From NCBI GenBank assembly GCA_016490735.1, contig JAEMWC010000074.1, positions 449,501 to 513,500 of the forward strand: 64,000 nucleotides of DNA, in the 5' to 3' direction. Each line of letters opens with the position of its first letter. Within the stretch, counting starts at the first letter, position 1. The notes beneath the pieces are model-generated. The model ran no database searches, had not been told where the DNA came from, and saw only the letters and a list, made by a program, of their open reading frames with translations. Of this stretch, positions 27,960-37,738 are shown one piece after another. Both the position numbers and the translations under genes were made by a program. Source of the DNA: Pachyseris speciosa (taxonomy: Eukaryota > Cnidaria > Anthozoa > Scleractinia > Pachyseridae).

Positions 27960-28235
27960 AAAAGTTGTAGCTCAGTAATATTATTGCAAGTTTGGCGTTG
28001 TGAAGCACATTTCAGTCTCGAGTATGGCCCGAGGCCGCAGGCACGGTTTTTCCCAGTACGGACCGACCTAGGCCGGCAAATAACATAATTGTATATCATC
28101 CTTTTCATGGGAGAGATATTTACTGAGAAAACTTCATGGTTCTTGTGGGCAGTCAAATCCTGAGGCTTCATCTTGCTGTGCTTCTGATTATAACCGAAAT
28201 GTATAGCCGAAGGAAACAAAGTAACATTTCAGAAG
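27960..28235. other. Unique junction between left array and Gypsy remnant
   Basis: About 275 bp of non-repetitive sequence with no recognisable feature. It does not match the inner edge of the right array. Confidence 0.5.
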
Positions 28236-28544
28236 GCTCGTGAAATCGCGCGTACAGGGGAAGCTACTAAACTCCAATTACAGGCCATGACAAACCCCAT
28301 CCAAGTTAACTCCCCAGGCAGAAGAGAATTGAGCAAAGGCAAAAACAAGCCTAAAAGTAAGCCGCATTGGGGCAAAGAGGCCACAAAGCAAAGGAGTACA
28401 AACAGGTCGACCGACCGTCCCAGACCCTGATGAAAGAGTTTTCTTAGGGATTCTTACTGCAGAACAATGTCAGGACACAAATAGTGTGCAGGTGAGATTG
28501 ATAATATCCAGTCGGAAGGACATGGTAAGAAAGCCATAGTTGAA

Positions 28545-28997
28545 ATGCAGCTAACTACCAAGCCATACCACAGGCACACCACACCAATAAAGTGTAAGAC
28601 AGATACTGGTGCAGAGATGAATGCAATGTCCAAGCGGGACTATGACAAAGTGGTTACACAGCCCCTAGAAAGACAACTCATTCCACCGCAGTGCAAAATC
28701 ACAGCTTATGGAGGACACCACATAAACAGTCTTGGCTCCTGTCAGTTGTATCTACACCACAATGGTGATGTTAAGGCAGTGTCATTTGAAGTTACCGAAG
28801 TCACAGGCCCGGCAATGCTAGGATGCAAAACTTGCAGTGACTTAGAACTTGTGAAATTTGACTGCAACCTTACACAGGGATCAAATGTACAAGACAAGAC
28901 AAAGCCGTCACCCGATAGTCAGCAGAGTGCAAATCTCACACCCAACTCACCAAAGAGGAACTCCTCAGTGACTACCAGGACCGCTTCGAAGGGCTAG
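28545..28997 (+). pseudogene. Gypsy aspartic protease fragment
   Basis: The frame holds KCKTDTGAEMNAM, the catalytic D-T-G triad of retropepsins, near residue 26, followed by a conserved LGSCQLYL strand and a GPAMLGCKTCSDL segment typical of Gypsy proteases. It ends at a stop before the RT. The downstream frame continues without an intact polyprotein junction, so this is a remnant of a pol polyprotein and not a free gene. Confidence 0.8.
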
Positions 28998-29116
28998 GCA
29001 AGTTCAGAATTAAACCATACCATATAACCATTGAACCTGACGCAGAACTCGTCATTCATCCACCGCGCTCGGTATCAGTCCACTTACGAGAGCTCTACAG
29101 GCTAGAAATCGACAAC

Positions 29117-29833
29117 ATGCTAGAACTTGTTGTCATCACACCAGTTGACATACCTAGAGATTGGGTAAACAGCATAGTTCTGTCAGAGTCAACAAATGAA
29201 AAGGGAGAGATTACCAAGCTTAGAGTATTCCTAGATCCCCGGGACTTAAACAAGTGGGTCAAGAGGGAACAACACTACTGCAAAACAATCGATGAAGTGG
29301 TGACTAAACTCAACGATGCCAAGTTCTTTACACTTGTTAATGCTAAGAAAGGGTATTGGCACGTCCCACTTGACGAATAAAGCTCCTACCTCACTAGCTT
29401 TTCTAACCCCTTTGGTAGATTTCGTTTCACCAGGCTGCCCTTTGGTCTATATGTCTCCCTCATGGAACGTGCGCAGCAAGAGGGCATAGTATTTAACAAA
29501 GAGAAGTTGCAATTCAAAAGCGAAGAGATTAGCCTCTTCGGACACACCTGGACAGCCCAAGGTGTAAGACCTGATGACAGCAAAGTCCCAGCTATACAAA
29601 ACATGCAACCCCCAGAAGATGTCAAGAGTCTTCAAAGTTTCCTAGGCTTGGTCAACTACCTCACACGGTACTCAGCCCCCCTGGCCACCATTACTGCTCC
29701 TCTCCGTGAGGTAACTAAGAAAGAGGTAACCTATATGTGGGGGCCAGAACACGATCGTGCATTTAATGCAGTTAAAGCTGAAGTGTCCACCCTCGGTGTG
29801 CTCAGATATTTCGACCCCAACGCCAGGTGCTGA
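29117..29833 (+). pseudogene. Gypsy reverse transcriptase, deleted active site
   Basis: 29117-29379 carries the fingers motif LDPRDLNKWVKRE and TLVNAKKGYWHVPLDE, where the normal catalytic Asp of this block is replaced by Asn. A stop follows at 29378-29380. After LPFGLYVS the sequence jumps directly to ERAQQEGIVFNKEKLQFK (29465 on). The block that would contain the Y-x-D-D box is therefore deleted. The thumb/connection region (FGHTWTAQGVRPDD, SLQSFLGLVNYLTRY) persists to 29833. RNase H is reduced to a tail around 29830-29870 (PIADALSRI). Enzymatically dead. Confidence 0.85.
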
Positions 29834-29989
29834 GGTACCTATTGCTGATGCCTTGTCAAGAATCTCACCACAACCGACATCTGGCAACAACCAGCTACCT
29901 CAGTTTGACATACACCATGTCACCAGGTCGCTTACTGCATCGCCAGCGAGACTGCAGCAGATTCGGGAGGAGACGGTCCATGATTTTCA

Positions 29990-31113
29990 CCATGAGCAAA
30001 CTGAAAGAGATGGATTACAAAGGATGGCCATATAAGAGAGAAAAATGCCCAGAAGCACTGCACGATTTCTGGAACTTTCGAGACGAGTTAACCATTGAAG
30101 ATGGGTTAATACTTAAGGGTGATCGCATCGTTATCCAGCCATCCTTTCGACAGGAGATGTTAGAAATCATTCATCAAGGGTATCTGGGTCAGGAGAAATG
30201 CCTGCTCCGAGCCAGAACCTGCGTTTTCTGGCCAGGCATCACCAAAGTTGTCATCAGTCTCGTACAATAGTGTAATCCTTGCCAAAGACACCAACGCCAG
30301 CAACAGAAAGAACCAATTCTCCAGCCAGAACAACCAAGTTACCATTGGGAAAGGTTAAACTCTGATTTGTTCGACTTCAAGGGCCACCAGTACCTCCTTG
30401 TCTCAGACCAGTATAGCAAGTTTCCAGCCATCCGAAAGGTTTCAAGCACCACCTCCGCAGCCGTTATCACTCATCTTAGGAGCATATACGCAGAGTACGG
30501 CATCTCCAGTCAGTTAGTAACTGACAATGGTCCACAGTACAGTGCAAAGGAATTCGCAGATTTTACCACCTCTTATGGAATAGAGCACATCGCCAGTTCC
30601 CCACTTTATCCGCAAGCCAATGGATCTTCGGAACACATGGTACAGACAGTGGAGAACATACTCGAGAACTGTGATGAGGAAGGTGGAGACCCTTACATAG
30701 GTCTACTATCATACAGAGCAACACCCCTCTACCACCACCTGGGATCAACAGCAGAGCTGCTAACAAAGAGAAAGTTCGGAACACTGTTACTTATGTCCCA
30801 CCGTGCAAACCTTACAGATGATTCAGCACAAGTTAGGGAACAGTTACAACGACAACAAGACCAGCAAGGCCACTATTTTAATCTGAAGGCACGGCCAACC
30901 CTAGAACCACTCCATCCAGGCCATCCAATAAGAATCCTCGATCACCAAACCAAGACCTGGGAACCAGGCACTGTTGTGAGAACAGCAAAAGCATCAAGGT
31001 TGGATACAGTTAGGAATAGCAAAACAGCAGGTGTACCGTTGTACAAGATCACACCTCAGGCCGGACCATGCGACACCCCATACGCAACATCCACCCCTGA
31101 TGGTAGTACCTAA
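29990..31113 (+). pseudogene. Gypsy integrase
   Basis: An HHCC zinc-binding region (HQGYLGQEKCLLRARTCVFW, then CNPCQRH after an in-frame stop at 30268-30270) is followed by the catalytic core. Core residues visible are the first Asp in NSDLFDFKG, the second in VTDNGPQYS, and a Glu in NGSSEHMVQTVEN. The frame then runs through a C-terminal chromatin/DNA-binding-like region (HPGHPIRILDHQTKTWEPGT) to a stop at 31113. A short further frame to 31279 contains a basic, Ser/Pro-rich tail. The stop between zinc finger and core inactivates it unless that is a sequencing error. Confidence 0.85.
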
Positions 31114-31287
31114 AGTTGTCATACCACCATCAATACCTGGGAATGGAACTGTTCAGCCAGCAGGAGACAGTATAGAACCTAGTTCCCCTGCAAATACTCC
31201 AAAGCCCTCCGAGACAAACAGCAGATATACTACCCGATCTGGACGTACAGTGAATCCGCCAGATAAGCTGAACATTTAGACATTAAA

Positions 31288-31300
31288 GAACTTGAGGAAC
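31288..31300. repeat. Left 13-bp direct repeat flanking the Penelope block
   Basis: gaacttgaggaac occurs here and again at 35428-35440. Most simply it is the target site duplication of the Penelope insertion into the Gypsy remnant. Confidence 0.7.
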
Positions 31301-31366
31301 TCTATGTATAGAATGTTCGATTGAGGCCTAAAACTGCTGTTTAAAAGTAAAAACTAAAATCCAAGC

Positions 31367-31391
31367 TTTCGCCGATCAACGGCATCATCAG
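31367..31391 (-). ncRNA. Hammerhead-ribozyme-like core (minus copy)
   Basis: On the minus strand it reads ctgatga (31391-31385), a stem of gccg paired to cggc with a 5-nt loop, then gaaa (31370-31367). This is the conserved hammerhead core arrangement. It is the inverted duplicate of 35304-35328. Penelope-like elements are known to carry such ribozymes. Stems I and III are not clear to me. Confidence 0.5.
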
Positions 31392-31578
31392 GGATGAGAA
31401 AATATTCCGCGCGTGCTATATATATGCAAAGAAGGTGTAGGGTGAAATGTGTAAAAGATGTGACGTATGTATGCAAGCTATAGAAATAAACTGTGAGTAG
31501 AATAAAAGCTCTAATGATGGAGTGTCTCCAACCAAAGGATCTCTAAAAGCGCTAGGGATAAAATAGAATATTAAAAAA

Positions 31579-34094
31579 TTAAAATAGAAGGTCTGCGAAT
31601 TCAGTACATTCTTCTCGGGAATTGAGTGTGGGCTTGTACTTTCTAATGTAAAATGCTTCATAGAGGCGTAAATTAGCGGGGTCGTTTTCGCTCATGATTA
31701 TCTTGACCTCAATGCCTTTGTAGTCTTCGTTCTGGCAGGAATGGATGTGTTTTTTAACAGAGGAGTTTGCGTTATTGATATGTTCTCTCACGCGATCATG
31801 GATGAAGCGTGTGGTGCTACCAATGTATTGTTGACCGCAGCTGTTACACGTGAGCTGGTATACAGCATTTCTTCGTAGACATAATCCGGTGTTAGAGATA
31901 GGGCATTTGTCTCTTGTGCACTTGCGCTCCGTGGGGGTGTGGGATAGGGCTTGTCTGAGAGTGTGGGATTTGTGGGCAATGCGTACTGGAATGTTTTCTT
32001 TTCTGAAAATGTTAGTGATCCTGTGATTGAGTCGTTCAGAAATGTAGGGATCTTAAGATATGACCATTCTGTGCTGCTAGGTTGGGGGTCTCGTTGAGGA
32101 TTTTGTGGGCGTTTTGTCTGCTCTATTCTGTCCTCTGGATAACCGTTGAGGCGAAGGATGTCATCGAATGTGTTTAGGTGTTGTTTGGCAGATGTATTTG
32201 AGGAGCATCTGTCCTTGATGCGTTTTCGCTCGTTGCGAATGAAGTTGAGTTTGGATTTGATTGGCATAGCTGACTGATGGTGGACGAATAGTGGTTTCTT
32301 GGCTGGTTTCTTGTAGAATTCAAAAGAGCTGATGCCATCTTTGGATATGGTGACTTTGAAATCGAGTAAAGACAATGACAAGCCATTCGACGTTGTTTTT
32401 GGTTTTTCAATTTCGAATTTCAAATTAGGGTGTACATTGTTTATTACGTCGTGGAAGTGGTCAGCTGTTTCTTCATTAGTTGTTTGGAGATAGATATCGT
32501 CAACATATCTCTTGTAAGGGCTTATCATTAGGTGCGAGGAGAGGGCGATGGTTTCGAGTTTGTCCATAAATAGGATGGCCAGTATACCTGAAATGCTGGA
32601 ACCCATGGGTAGGCCCTCTCTTTGGCGAAAAACTTGATCTCTGAAGGAAAAATGCATGTTGTTAAGCGTGACTTGGAGGAGGTCCGAGACGTCTTGTCTG
32701 GAGAGGTGGAGTACTGGGTTTAGGATTCTATCCGTGGCATTAGTGATGGCTTCTTGTATAGGAATTGTGGTGTATAAAGATACAACATCAAGGCTAAATG
32801 GATAAGGTAACGCTTTGTTTGTTGTAAGATCGCCAGCCTGAATACATCTAATGAGACTGTTTTCTAAGTGGGCTGGGACATTTTTTCGGGCGTTGGCGAG
32901 GAGCCATGAGATGCGTTGGGTGGGTCCATTGGTATTGGATACGATGGGTCGTATTTTGATGTCAGGGCTTGCTTTGTGTGTCTTGATGAGATGGTAAAAC
33001 CTGGGCAGATCCGTGTTTGACGCGAGGAAGCTCCTTTGGACAAAGGGGGGAAATTCATTTTGTAGGCAGATCTTCTTCCAGGCTGCGTTAACTTTATTTT
33101 CAACTGTCTTGGCTGTCATGCGGGGCACGTTTTGGTAGGTGTTGGCGTCACTAAGGTGATCAAGGGCGACCCGTGTGTATGTGTCTTGTTGTATCACGCA
33201 GAATTCGGTGCCTTTATCACTGGCGAGGCATACCTCTTTGAGTTCTTTTATAGTTTCTTGTCTGTTTCGTCAATATTCGACCACTTCGGTTGGGGTTGTA
33301 GCGCATTGAGAACGACTTGGAGTTTATGGTGAATCCTCTGCAGCTTGTTTTCCAGTTCGTCTTCAGACTGGGGTCTGTAGATGTGTCGGGTCTGTGGATA
33401 GGTGAGAAAATCTGACTTTTGAGGGTTTGACTCGCGATAATGTTTCCATCGTATTTGGTTTGCTAGTCGTAGAACGCAATATTGATGCTCGTGATTGTGT
33501 GTTCATTTACTCCATGGGAGAGGCTGAACTTGGGGCCTTTGGATAGGAGGTTGATTTCTTGGGTGTTAAGGTTATGTGTGAGGTCAGTGACTAGTTCCAC
33601 TTCATTTGTTGTCTGGGTGTTCCTTGTCTCACCGTTATTGTCGCGGTTGGAAGCTGATATAGAGCTGGCTTCATTTGGTGTCTTGGGGACTGGGTGTTGC
33701 TTGTGTCACCGTTGTCGTCGCGGTTAGAAGCTGTATTTATTGGGTTGGGTGAATTATCATCTGAGTTGTAGTAACTGGTACTATTGTTTCTGAGGTTATC
33801 CAGTAGTTTTAGGAACTTTTTGCAGTGTAGGTTGCTGGCGGTGTTGTATGCCAGATATCTCTGGGAGCGGATCTGGGATGCTGCTTCAGGTGAGAACTGC
33901 GATGTTATCCTTTCGTTGAGTTGTTGTTGTTCGTGTTGTTTGATGGCGATAACTTTCCGAAGTGCTTTCTTGTTTTCGTTCAGAACGAAGCGTTTGGTTC
34001 TCAGTTTAGATTTCTCAGTGATGGATATGATCCCATAATCATATGGTAGTTTGAGATTTGCGATTGTCTTTGGAAGATGTTGAGTCTGGAACAT
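31579..34094 (-). pseudogene. Penelope-like RT with GIY-YIG endonuclease (longer copy)
   Basis: Reads right to left from an ATG near 34094 (MFQTQHLPKTIANLKL). The N-terminal frame breaks near 33591, and coding resumes at 33197. RT motifs are FYHLIKTHK, RPIVSNTNGPTQ, SLDVVSLYTTIP, REGLPMGSSISG, and the catalytic YVDD at 32496-32507. A one-base deletion in a C run near 32047 (CCC here, CCCC in the other copy) shifts the frame ahead of the GIY-YIG domain. That domain (YQLTCNSCGQQYIGST type) is otherwise present down to the stop at 31579. Family known: RT fused to GIY-YIG endonuclease, active in the nucleus on telomere-like or nicked DNA. Confidence 0.85.
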
Positions 34095-34128
34095 TGACGG
34101 AGGAATAAGAGTCGTTGTTTGGTGGCGG

Positions 34129-35116
34129 TGGACAAACTCGAAACCATCGCCCTCTCCTCGCACCTAATGATAAGCCCTTACAAGAGATATGTTGACGATA
34201 TCTATCTCCAAACAACTAATGAAGAAACAGCTGACCACTTCCACGACGTAATAAACAATGTACACCCTAATTTGAAATTCGAAATTGAAAAACCAAAAAC
34301 AACGTCGAATGGCTTGTCATTGTCTTTACTGGATTTCAAAGTCACCATATCCAAAGATGGCATCAGCTCTTTGAATTCTACAAGAAACCAGCCAAGAAAC
34401 CACTATTCGTCCACCATCAGTCAGCTATGCCAATCAAATCCAAACTCAACTTCATTCGCAACGAGCGAAAACGCATCAAGGACAGATGCTCCTCAAATAC
34501 ATCTGCCAAACAACACCTAAACACATTCGATGACATCCTTCGCCTCAACGGTTATCCAGAGGACAGAATAGAGCAGACAAAACGCCCACAAAATCCTCAA
34601 CGAGACCCCCAACCTAGCAGCACAGAATGGTCATATCTTAAGATCCCCTACATTTCTGAACGACTCAATCACAGGATCACTAACATTTTCAGAAAAGAAA
34701 ACATTCCAGTACGCATTGCCCACAAATCCCACACTCTCAGACAAGCCCTATCCCACACCCCCACGGAGCGCAAGTGCACAAGAGACAAATGCCCTATCTC
34801 TAACACCGGATTATGTCTACGAAGAAATGCTGTATACCAGCTCACGTGTAACAGCTGCGGTCAACAATACATTGGTAGCACCACACGCTTCATCCATGAT
34901 CGCGTGAGAGAACATATCAATAACGCAAACTCCTCTGTTAAAAGACACATCCATTCCTGCCAGAACGAAGACTACAAAGGCATTGAGGTCAAGATAATCA
35001 TGAGCGAAAACGACCCCGCTAATTTACGCCTCTATGAAGCATTTTACATTAGAAAGTACAAGCCCACACTCAATTCCCGAGAAGAATGTACTGAATTCGC
35101 AGACCTTCTATTTTAA
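34129..35116 (+). pseudogene. Penelope-like RT/GIY-YIG, 5'-truncated copy
   Basis: Starts within the RT (DKLETIALSSHLM), with YVDD at 34188-34199. A one-base loss in a T run near 34368 shifts the frame. The second frame (34427-35116) carries the rest of the RT thumb and an intact GIY-YIG region with Cys pairs (CTRDKCPISNTGLC and YQLTCNSCGQQYIGST), ending at the stop 35114-35116. The two copies are broken at different places, so the parent was intact recently. Confidence 0.85.
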
Positions 35117-35303
35117 TTTTTTAATATTCTATTTTATCCCTAGCGCTTTTAGAGATCCTTTGGTTGGAGACACTCCATCATTAGAGCTTTTATTCTACTC
35201 ACAGTTTATTTCTATAGCTTGCATACATACGTCACATCTTTTACACATTTCACCCTACACCTTCTTTGCATATATATAGCACGCGCGGAATATTTTCTCA
35301 TCC

Positions 35304-35328
35304 CTGATGATGCCGTTGATCGGCGAAA
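35304..35328 (+). ncRNA. Hammerhead-ribozyme-like core (plus copy)
   Basis: ctgatga at 35304-35310, stem gccg/cggc, and gaaa at 35325-35328, in the sense strand about 190 bp downstream of the RT stop. An extra unpaired T sits at the base of stem II. The core matches the family, but cleavage competence is uncertain. Confidence 0.5.
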
Positions 35329-35427
35329 GCTTGGATTTTAGTTTTTACTTTTAAACAGCAGTTTTAGGCCTCAATCGAACATTCTATACAGAGATTTTAA
35401 TCATGCTGCTGAAGGACAACATGAACA

Positions 35428-35440
35428 GAACTTGAGGAAC
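35428..35440. repeat. Right 13-bp direct repeat flanking the Penelope block
   Basis: gaacttgaggaac, identical to 31288-31300. Gypsy-derived sequence resumes beyond it. Confidence 0.7.
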
Positions 35441-35600
35441 GTTCATTTGTTAGTTGCAGAGAACCGTTAATTGAATAACCACTTGAAACAAGTTGCAGTT
35501 TTGATACACACTTTAAAGACATTGATTAAGCATCAGCATGAACTTTTAGAAAGCTAAAAAAATGGTGTTTGCCGTTCTTCCTTTTTTATTGAAAGCGGAA

Positions 35601-35760
35601 TGTCACAGTATCACGTGTTTACCACGTCACGTGCTCATTGTTATGTAACTAGGGCTGAATGTCTGTAGCCGCTATATTGGAACACGTTTAATAAATCACA
35701 AAGCAAGACACATAACGCCTTGGGTTTCTTTTGGTTCAATTTTAACCCTGAGAGTATGCT
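35601..35760 (+). repeat. Possible 3' LTR of the Gypsy element
   Basis: A purine stretch (gaaagcggaa) precedes tgtcacag at 35601, the classic polypurine-tract/TG start. A polyadenylation-like aataaa lies at about 35691. The 3' boundary is not clear, and no matching 5' LTR exists in the window. It also contains two cacgtg palindromes. Confidence 0.35.
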
Positions 35761-36048
35761 AGAGGAATTTATCACCGAGACGCCTGCAGTTAATGATTCA
35801 ATGTCGTTGACTATTAGAGTGGTATCATGTGCGAATTGAGATATAATTGTTTCACTGTCGTCAGGGAGTGTGATTACGCCATTTTGCTAATGATTAGTTC
35901 CTGGTGAATTGTGGGTAGATCCAGTCCTTTGTAGGGGCAAACGGCCATTCTAGAACGTAACTTGAAATTGTATTTTTCAAAATTTATGATTGGCTCCTTT
36001 CGATCCCGTCTGATGGAATAAATTTTAAAACTGGCTATCTTTACAAAT

Positions 36049-37052
36049 CATACACTTAGTTGTAGTCCACTGTCGGCGATCAAAATGGGGTTGACAGACC
36101 GACGCGACTCCTGCTGTGTGCTCATTGTGTTGTTCACGGCCTTTACTGAAGAGGTATATCTTTATGCGATTTACCTTTTCTGTAAGAAATCAAGGGAGGT
36201 TCCTTGAATATCTTTCTGAGTAATGGTTGTTCTTGTATTAAAAGCCATTCTGTCCAAACATGTTAACGATGTCTGAAATTGCGTCACGGAGGGTGGAAGT
36301 TTCTTGTGCGTTCTCTGTTTCTGTGTTAGAGCTGTTTTTCTGTCTGTCCGCGTAGTTAACTTCTGTTCGACCATTTTCTCAGGGTAACTTCTAGACATAA
36401 GTCGAGTTTTAGTAGCTCTTGAAGAAAGAAAAGATTCAAAAAAGGCTCATTAATCTTACAGTACTAAACACTTACAAAGACAGAACAGACAAATTCTGTC
36501 TTACTGAACTGGCAAATGCTTTTTTGGTCGTTGCGACAATCAAAAAAGGAATTTCCGGTACATTCAGAGAATCCGATTTTGTGACAGTAAACGAATAAAT
36601 GAACCAAAGTTATGATTACTCTACCTTCTGTTACAGATTTCGTTAACCGTGTTTACAAAGTTTATTTTGTCACTAACCCCTTTCTCTAAATGCATGAATC
36701 GAGTTGAAAAGTGTAGAAAAGGATATCACCTGATTTTTTTGAGTTAATAAAATATGTTAACTTCTGGACAAATCTTATGAATTAAACGGAATGATATGCA
36801 TTTTAAATATTTTTAGAGTTAGTAACCTCCCCTCACTTCAAATTGGAGGAGCTTCTACCCCGTTCGTGACGCAATTTCACGAATCGTTACCATGTTTGTA
36901 AAACATACTAATGGACAAATGGCATCTAATATAAGAGCAACCATTACTCAAAGAGATATTCAAGGAACCTCCCTTGATTTACACACCAGGAGTCGCGTTG
37001 GTCTGTCAACCCCATTTTACTTCACAAGCAGAAGACTTCAACTAAGTGTATG
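36049..37052. mobile_element. 1.0 kb foldback element with ~200-270 bp inverted arms
   Basis: Left arm about 36049-36320 and right arm about 36850-37052 are inverted copies. Shared blocks include aaaatggggttgacagacc, gcgactcctg, tcaagggaggttccttgaat and gaaattgcgtcacg. The outermost ends are catacacttagttg and its complement. A short frame on the minus strand (36171-36398) runs through the left arm but has no recognisable domain. I found no clear target duplication. Confidence 0.7.
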
Positions 37053-37738
37053 AATTGTGCGACAGTGTCCACCACCTTTAGCCAAGCACTATTCTCCCGT
37101 GAAAGTACTTTTTTATATATGTCCTTTACTTTGATTAAAAACAAAACACAAACAGCGGAGATAAACATGGTAAACCAACGCATTTTATATAGACTTGACG
37201 TTTCGTATGCTGGGCAACATACATTTTCAAAAGTGACCGATACAATTTTTGAAAACTGTTTATATACTATTAATGCATTGTTTGTGTTTATCTTTAATCA
37301 AGCTACGATGGCCTAACAACAAGAGTTTATATGATACAGTCTTTTACTTCATTTAGGGGGCTGGATCAACTTCCTAAGGCGATATTTCATTGACTTTTAT
37401 ATTGTAAGTTAACACGTCAGTGAAAATTTTCTTCGAAGCTATCTTGTAGAGTTCTGGAAAGAATCACTATTCGATTTCTTTATTAATTGCTTATATCTGT
37501 CAGTACTGTTTCCTCATTTCCAACAATAAGTTGTGATTTGAGATAAAACGTCTTTCTCACGCTAATGAGTTACTGATTTTCTCAGGATTAAAGAAATAAT
37601 TATAGTTGGACTCTCGTCGTTTTTGATCCAGTGCATTTTAGATCTCAAAATGGCTTCTCTACCTTTACGTTCCTGTAATTCTTTTAGCCGTTTCGTAAGA
37701 ATTCAGTTAGATACTTACAAGAATAAGTGTTTCGGAAA
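37053..37738. other. Unique sequence between foldback element and right array
   Basis: About 690 bp of AT-rich sequence without recognisable genes. It forms the inner edge of the right arm of the giant element. Confidence 0.5.

Larger units (their letters stand above)
28236..31287 (+). mobile_element. Decayed Ty3/Gypsy retrotransposon (gag tail to integrase)
   Basis: Plus-strand order is gag C-terminal remnant (from about 28236), aspartic protease, reverse transcriptase, RNase H tail, then integrase and its C-terminal region. This is the Ty3/Gypsy order. Internal deletions and stops make it dead: the gag zinc knuckle, the RT active-site block and most of RNase H are missing. No 5' LTR is visible. 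The 3' part is separated from the body by the Penelope insertion at 31301-35427 and resumes at 35441. Confidence 0.85.
31301..35427. mobile_element. Penelope-like element: head-to-head inverted pair
   Basis: A longer copy on the minus strand (34128 down to 31305) abuts a 5'-truncated copy on the plus strand (34129 to 35390). The shared 1262-bp arms (31305-32566 and 34129-35390) are nearly identical inverted repeats. Each copy carries a Penelope-type RT and a C-terminal GIY-YIG endonuclease, and each ends with the same hammerhead-like motif. The block is bracketed by a 13-bp direct repeat. Penelope elements are known to integrate as complex partial or inverted arrangements. Confidence 0.88.
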
